Source: Lingula anatina (taxonomy: Eukaryota; Brachiopoda; Lingulata; Lingulida; Lingulidae). From it: DNA of 23,782 bases. Numbering within the stretch: position 1 is the stretch's first letter; each line of letters starts with the position of its first letter. Positions 19,501 through 23,782 of this stretch are shown piece after piece. A program made the position numbers and the translations under genes. The notes under the pieces are model-generated. The model was not told where the DNA came from. It did not search any database and saw only the letters and a list, made by a program, of their open reading frames with translations. The DNA lies in the NCBI RefSeq assembly GCF_001039355.2, contig NW_019773767.1:27527-51308 (forward strand), in the 5' to 3' direction.

Positions 19501-22500
19501 AAGTGATTCATGTAGGCATATTCTGTCAGTTAGGGGGAGTTATTCATGTAGGGGCACCCTGCAAGATAGGGGGAGTAGTTCTTATAGGCATACTCTGCTA
19601 TTTTGGAGAAAATAGCCATCCTATTAATGTGCCACAAAATTGATTAATTCAAGCAATGCCAAGTCAGGTTTGAGAGTAACGCATGCAATATATTTTTATT
19701 CTATTTACATTCTTTGCATATTACCATTGACAAATGCTTCCTCTGTGTTTATAGAACACATGCCAATACACAGTGTTAATATACCAACTTTTAAAAAAAT
19801 TTGCTCTCTATCTTCAGCCTGGGCAAAGCCTCTCTGTGAACACCACCGACTCCCTGAGCACAACAGTGGGTACCTTCTTCCAGGCCTTTAACAGGTCAAT
19901 AGAGGACAGGCCACGGTTCTCACTGCCCTATGCTGACCAGACAGGGGCAGGTAGGTGTGCTTCTGGGTTATCATCAGATACCTGTCACAATTTGATGAAG
20001 AGGAACATTATCCTATTTTGTTTCATTTTAGTACATGTGTTAAACCATAAACTGTGTTTGTATCAGAATGGGAATTACTTGGTGCATATTTTAAGGCTCT
20101 GCTGTGTTGTGTCTATTACCCTAAGTCATTTTTATGATTAGTATATTCTGTGTACAAATGGTATTATTCTACTCTGTTTTAGGCCTTGTCATGAGCATCA
20201 GTCAACCATGTCTACACCAGGGGAAGGTGTTAGGTGTGGCAGGGGTGGATCTTCACTTTGGAGAGATGGTGGAAGACATCACATACTTTCAGCAAGAAGT
20301 ATTTGCCTATGCATTTCTCCTGGATCAGCATGGTGAGTAGAGTTAGGGGCAAGACTATTTTACTTTGTCGTATAGACACTGAGATTCCAGTTCATGGTAC
20401 ACTATTGAAGAAAAATCAGAATATGATGCAAGTAGGCTCAAAGTATTTAAACTGATACTCTTGATTAAAATTATCAAAACCAATTGCCAATACCCCTAGC
20501 CTTGATTATTTGTTGCTACAAGTAGATTATGATCTGTTTCATATTAAGCTGTATACTTAAGTGATACAGGCTGTACTGGTATAATTCGAGAGATTGACAA
20601 CTTAATATTGGACCTTAGTGTACATCATCAAAGACTATTTTGTATTGTATACTGCTCAACCTGAAAAGGATATATGATTGAGATTTGAATGTTCAGATTG
20701 AGCAGTATACAATATAGAAACACAGACAGGAAACTTCCAATTGCCAATTTCATAGTTTTAAAGGATCATATTTATACAGTGTGAGAAATACCAGCACCAT
20801 GTACATCACTTGTTCCAGGTTACATGGTGATGCATCCATCCCTGTCCCGTCCCATCTTCACCAAGTACCAGCCTATGCACACAGATGTCAGCCACTTTGA
20901 AAACTATGAGGGCTTTGAGAGGGTGAAGCATATGATTTTAAGGTAAAAGAATTGCATTTTGTGTGAAGCATAGTGTAGAAGAGCTAGATTTTATGGTCTT
21001 TTATACAGGTATGGAAACTGCATGTTTCAATTGTATTGTTTGTTGCCAGTCTGTGTAGTTTGGACTCAAAAATGCTAACTCACCACTTCAACCCCTTATA
21101 CAAATATTATGATGGTAAAATTGATGATGAGGATGATAATAACCTTATTTTTACTCACTTGAATTGACATTTTGTCCAAAAGATAACAATTACATTCCAG
21201 TATATAACAGTTGCTTACTCATAAGTTTGTTAGCAGTTGTTAACCTGTCTGCTATGTTGTTCCAGTGCCACAGAGGGCAGGACCAGTCTGACAGTACATG
21301 CCAAGGAAAACACACAGTCCAACCTCTCCCTGCTGCCTGATGGCAAGACTGTCATCTACAGATACCTGTGGAAAAGGGTAAGGAATAGAACCACATATTA
21401 AAGTGTAGTGCTTGCCCTTGGGACATGGTGAATATTGATCTTAAAGGACTCTTTTGTTTAAATTTTTGAAATGCGTTAAAATACAAAAGATCTGAGAAAC
21501 ATGAAAAGATAGCTAGAATTGCTCTAACTGAATTATAAGACACTAACTGGTTAAAGAATGTCAGAGGTAATTTTTGTAACTTCTGTGATGTAAAACTGCT
21601 CAAACTATTTTTCTTTTTAGATCGAGAATACACCTTTCATCCTTGTTCTGAAGGTTGCAGTGGATTCTGAGTATTCTGGTGTAACAAATGCTCCAGGTAG
21701 GTATAAGAAGTTCAATGAGAAGTAAAATTGGTATTTACAGATATTTTTCTGAAGGCATCTACTTTTAATATTGCATTTATTTTCTTGAAATGCCATGAAT
21801 TGTCTGTAAACCTAGCAGATTGTAAAATATTCTGCCCGTCTTTATTTCAGTGCCCAACTCACTGTTATATCACCGCCTAGATTTGATTCCACATAATACC
21901 TGCATGCACCTCAAACAGCTGGCTACACTAGGTGAGTGAAATACTGGTACTTTGAAAGAAAGATAAGGTAGAAAGAAGAACATTAAATATTTTTATTGTC
22001 TGAAAATTGGTTAAAGAATTGTGTTGGTTGCAAAAAATTATGATGTGGATTGTAGTCTGTAGCAGTTTTAACCAACCTATGGAAATGTGTTTAATTTCTT
22101 ACAGTTCTTACAATTCATATTGAAAGACAGCTGACAGAGTTTCTGTACATTAAATCCTGTGAATTTTTTGTCTTTTGTAGAAGCCAGCACTGTGTTCCTC
22201 TCTGCATCAGCTTTCACCAGTCCCTTTGAACATCTCAATAAGCCAGAGAATAAGAAAGATGCCAAGGAAGTGGTGCAGAGTTATGTGGCATATCTTGGAG
22301 ATGATACAAAACTGATAGCTAATCCAGGATTAAAGGTAATCTCCTGAACTTCTTTGGTTCTTTAGTTTCAGGAGTGGTCTTGTCATGCCTGTTTAAGTTT
22401 TTACTTAACCCAAAGAGTAAGTGTTGGGTGTAACTAACAAGTTTTGAATCAAAGTCATATGAGGGCTTTAGTGAAATTATTTTTAAAAAAACATTATTTG

Positions 22501-23708
22501 AAAGCAATTATCCTGTTTGCCGTGCTGCATTTCCATGATTTCTCTTTCCTCTCCTCACAGCCTGAGGTAAGAGATGATGTGGCTGCAGTTTCCAGAATCA
22601 ACTCACAGTGGCTGCAGCAGTTCAAGAAGAGCAAACTGAATGATTACATTGTCAGAAGGTAGGTTCTGTCTTGTTTTTGCTTTTAGAGATGACTTTGTAG
22701 CAGTCACAAGATCTAGCCTCAGTATAATGTTCACAGGAAATGGCTGAGAGTTTTAAGTGCATAGATTTTAGTCTCATTACTGTAAAAGAACGAAAATGAT
22801 CTCATGTAGCAGCCAACACCAAAGTTCCTTACATTTTTGAAGAGTAGTTGGTGTGTTAAATTTGTATTTAATTTTTGTGTTGAATATTTCATTAAGTTTG
22901 TGTTCAATATTTGTGTTAAATATTTTTTTCCTATTGGATATTATAGATATGTGGCCACCCCAAGTGGAGTGTTCAGGCTGTTTCCAGGTGGTTTGATAGA
23001 GAAGAAATTTGACCCAACCAAGAGACCCTGGTAAGTTATTATCACATAGTCAAGATACATTACTTGCATTTCTAGCAGAAATCAAGTACAGTCCCCAATG
23101 TTGTTTCCACTGCAAATGAATCTACAGAATAAAAATTTTGGGACTAATGTTTTGTGCCCAGTGAATTTAAATCTATTTTGATGACCTTCAACTCCAGGTA
23201 TGAGCGTGCCATTGAGAACCCAGGCAGTGTGGTGCTGACAGAGCCCTACCTGGACGTGTATGGAGCAGGCTATATAGCCACCATAAGTCACACAGTATAT
23301 GAGGGGAGGTAAGAGAATTATACATGGGCTTTATTGAACACACAGTATTATTATATGATTTAAAATATGATTTTGTCAAGTTACTACTGTTTTGATGTCA
23401 TGATACAAGAACATAATCACAATAATACCAATTTGAAATGTACTAAACTATCACAGTACATCCAGTCTGATGATTACTACTCTCTAGCATTCAAAACGAA
23501 TGGCTGATTGCTTTTTTTAGCAACTGCTCATTAATTAAAATTCTTTTTGAAATGATCTCAACACGACCCATCCACTGTATTGTAGACCTGGTGGCAAGCA
23601 CAGTTCCTCTGACCGTATAGTAGCTGTGATGGGTATTGACATCACCATGCGGTATTTCTACAAGCTGCTCAGGGAGGCCATGCCACACTGTGAGGACAAG
23701 AATATAAG
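16552..23708 (+). CDS. CACHD1: CACHD1-like VWFA and Cache domain protein, internal 15 exons (571 codons, partial at both ends)
   Basis: CACHD1 is a large type I membrane protein related to voltage-gated calcium channel alpha2delta subunits. It modulates channels, and vertebrate work also links it to Wnt receptors. Exons: 16552-16693, 16853-16939, 19124-19261, 19398-19498, 19818-19950, 20183-20332, 20819-20942, 21266-21377, 21621-21696, 21851-21931, 22181-22335, 22561-22658, 22947-23030, 23198-23308, 23586-23708. All have AG/GT borders and compatible phases, with no frameshift or stop. Matches to the vertebrate family include [56 protein letters not shown] and [14 protein letters not shown]. 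Missing upstream are the signal peptide, VWA_N and the metal-binding half of the VWA. Missing downstream are the rest of the ectodomain, the membrane span and the cytoplasmic tail. Several N-glycosylation sequons (NHS, NQT, NTT, NRS, NLS) fit a secreted ectodomain. Confidence 0.95.
16940..19123 (+). other. CACHD1: CACHD1 2.18-kb intron, largely occupied by a transposon
   Basis: Donor gtgagt and acceptor tatatttcag join phase-1 exons. Apart from about 200 bp on the left and 40 bp on the right, the intron is the 17147-19085 element. Most other CACHD1 introns here are 100-500 bp, so the insertion accounts for the unusual length. Confidence 0.85.
17147..19085. mobile_element. 1.94-kb non-autonomous DNA transposon with a CATTACGGACGGAA motif array
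   Basis: The left end GGGCCAATCTGTGGTATTTG and the reverse complement of the right end, GGGGCATTCCGTGGTATTCG, match at 15 of 20 bases. ATAT flanks both sides (17143-17146, 19086-19089), a possible 4-bp target duplication, though this short palindrome is weak evidence. Inside are eight copies of CATTACGGACGGAA or its complement (the pair at 18672 and 18686 lacks the first base of the motif). Forward copies are at 17325, 17660 and 17680. Reverse copies are at 17492, 18672, 18686, 18882 and 19047. No substantial ORF exists, so any transposase would act in trans. Repeated subterminal motifs of this kind usually bind transposase; that role is inferred. I do not recognise the superfamily. Confidence 0.75.
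19479..19600 (+). repeat. 36-bp minisatellite that begins in a CACHD1 exon and duplicates its splice donor
   Basis: Three full units at 19479-19514, 19515-19550 and 19551-19586, plus a partial fourth, share the pattern GGCAT..ctg.cAgtTAGGG.. then AGT.aTTCaTgTA. Unit 1 holds the last 20 bases of the exon (to 19498) and the true donor gtaagt. In units 2 and 3 the corresponding hexamer is gggagt, so those donors are lost. The unit length is a multiple of three and the frame stays open through all copies. Confidence 0.88.
19818..20942 (+). other. CACHD1: CACHD1: first Cache region (exons 5-7 of the window)
   Basis: Exon 19818-19950 carries the linker and the start of the domain ([25 protein letters not shown]). 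Exon 20183-20332 carries the Cache strand pair LVMSISQPC and VLGVAGVDL, then the helix MVEDITYF. Exon 20819-20942 carries the dCache-like strand [11 protein letters not shown], then [11 protein letters not shown]. Cache domains in this family are extracellular PAS-like folds. In alpha2delta proteins the equivalent region binds small molecules; whether CACHD1 does is unknown. Confidence 0.85.
20643..20714. repeat. Intronic hairpin, 22-bp arms
   Basis: Left arm 20643-20664 (tattgtatactgctcaacct, then ga) and right arm 20693-20714 pair at 21 of 22 bases across a 28-bp loop. It lies in the 486-bp CACHD1 intron 20333-20818, which otherwise holds nothing recognisable. It could be a tiny MITE or a stem-loop of the nascent transcript. 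Confidence 0.8.
20943..21265 (+). other. CACHD1: CACHD1 intron, nothing assigned
   Basis: AT-rich intron between phase-2 exons, donor gtaaaa and acceptor gttgttccag. No repeat or frame of interest. Confidence 0.6.
22181..23708 (+). other. CACHD1: CACHD1: second Cache region (exons 11-15 of the window)
   Basis: LIANPGLK (exon 22181-22335) leads through the helix LNDYIVRR (22561-22658) to the strand [16 protein letters not shown] and the motif FDPTKRPWY (22947-23030 and 23198-23308). This is the 'DPR.RPWY' signature of double-Cache and alpha2delta proteins. Strands [17 protein letters not shown] and [18 protein letters not shown] (23586-23708) complete the fold. After the donor at 23709 a pyrimidine-rich AG occurs at 23770, but the following bases do not obviously continue the family sequence, so the next exon is not assigned. 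Confidence 0.88.
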
Positions 23709-23782
23709 GTAGGCTGTGGGGGTTGGATTTATATGTCGCGGATTTTATTTGACATACTCATTTTCCTACAGAAATGTGAGAA

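Noticed and set aside
23772-23782. Start of the next CACHD1 exon after the AG at 23770
   Set aside because: Only 11 bases remain, and in the required phase they do not resemble the expected family continuation, so no exon is claimed.

Overview
The window is nuclear DNA from an animal, very probably an invertebrate bilaterian. The evidence is AT-rich sequence, short exons with GT..AG introns, many small MITE-like elements, a LINE remnant and microsatellites. Two unresolved bases lie at 12539 and 16169. A lophotrochozoan such as a mollusc is a plausible source, but nothing here fixes the taxon. No tRNA, rRNA, CRISPR or bacterial feature was seen.

Two genes can be named, arranged head to head. 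At the left edge, on the minus strand, four coding exons (1581 down to 19) encode the start of a kinesin-II motor subunit, best matched to KIF3B, from the start codon through the Walker A loop. At the right, on the plus strand, fifteen consecutive exons (16552 to 23708) encode 571 residues of a CACHD1-type protein (VWFA and Cache domain-containing protein 1). They run from the middle of the VWA domain through both Cache regions, and every splice phase agrees. The two proteins have unrelated jobs: intraflagellar and axonal transport for KIF3B, and a membrane-anchored alpha2delta-like channel modulator for CACHD1. They do not form a pathway; they are simply neighbours.

The roughly 15 kb between them should hold the KIF3B promoter and the missing CACHD1 5' exons (signal peptide, VWA_N, metal-binding half of the VWA). 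I could not identify those exons with confidence. Weak candidates are a two-exon reading frame at 4390-4676, an ORF with internal splice signals at 5522-5785, and coding-like stretches at 10319-10476 and 11329-11445. A CpG-enriched stretch at about 4900-5860 is the best promoter candidate.

The rest of the intergenic space is repeat-rich. It holds a perfect 45-bp inverted repeat (6911-7077), adjacent MITE-like elements (7926-8400) with relatives at 10090-10612, a perfect (ATTAT)42 array (9421-9630), a 168-bp element with a 6-bp target duplication (13119-13286), old local duplications (13326-15740) and a LINE reverse-transcriptase remnant (15783-16013).

Within CACHD1, the large intron between exons 2 and 3 of the window contains a 1.94-kb element (17147-19085). 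It has terminal inverted repeats and eight copies of a 14-bp motif, CATTACGGACGGAA. A further copy of its terminus sits at 16119. A 36-bp tandem repeat (from 19479) starts inside a CACHD1 exon and duplicates its splice donor. These are the two most unusual features of the window.
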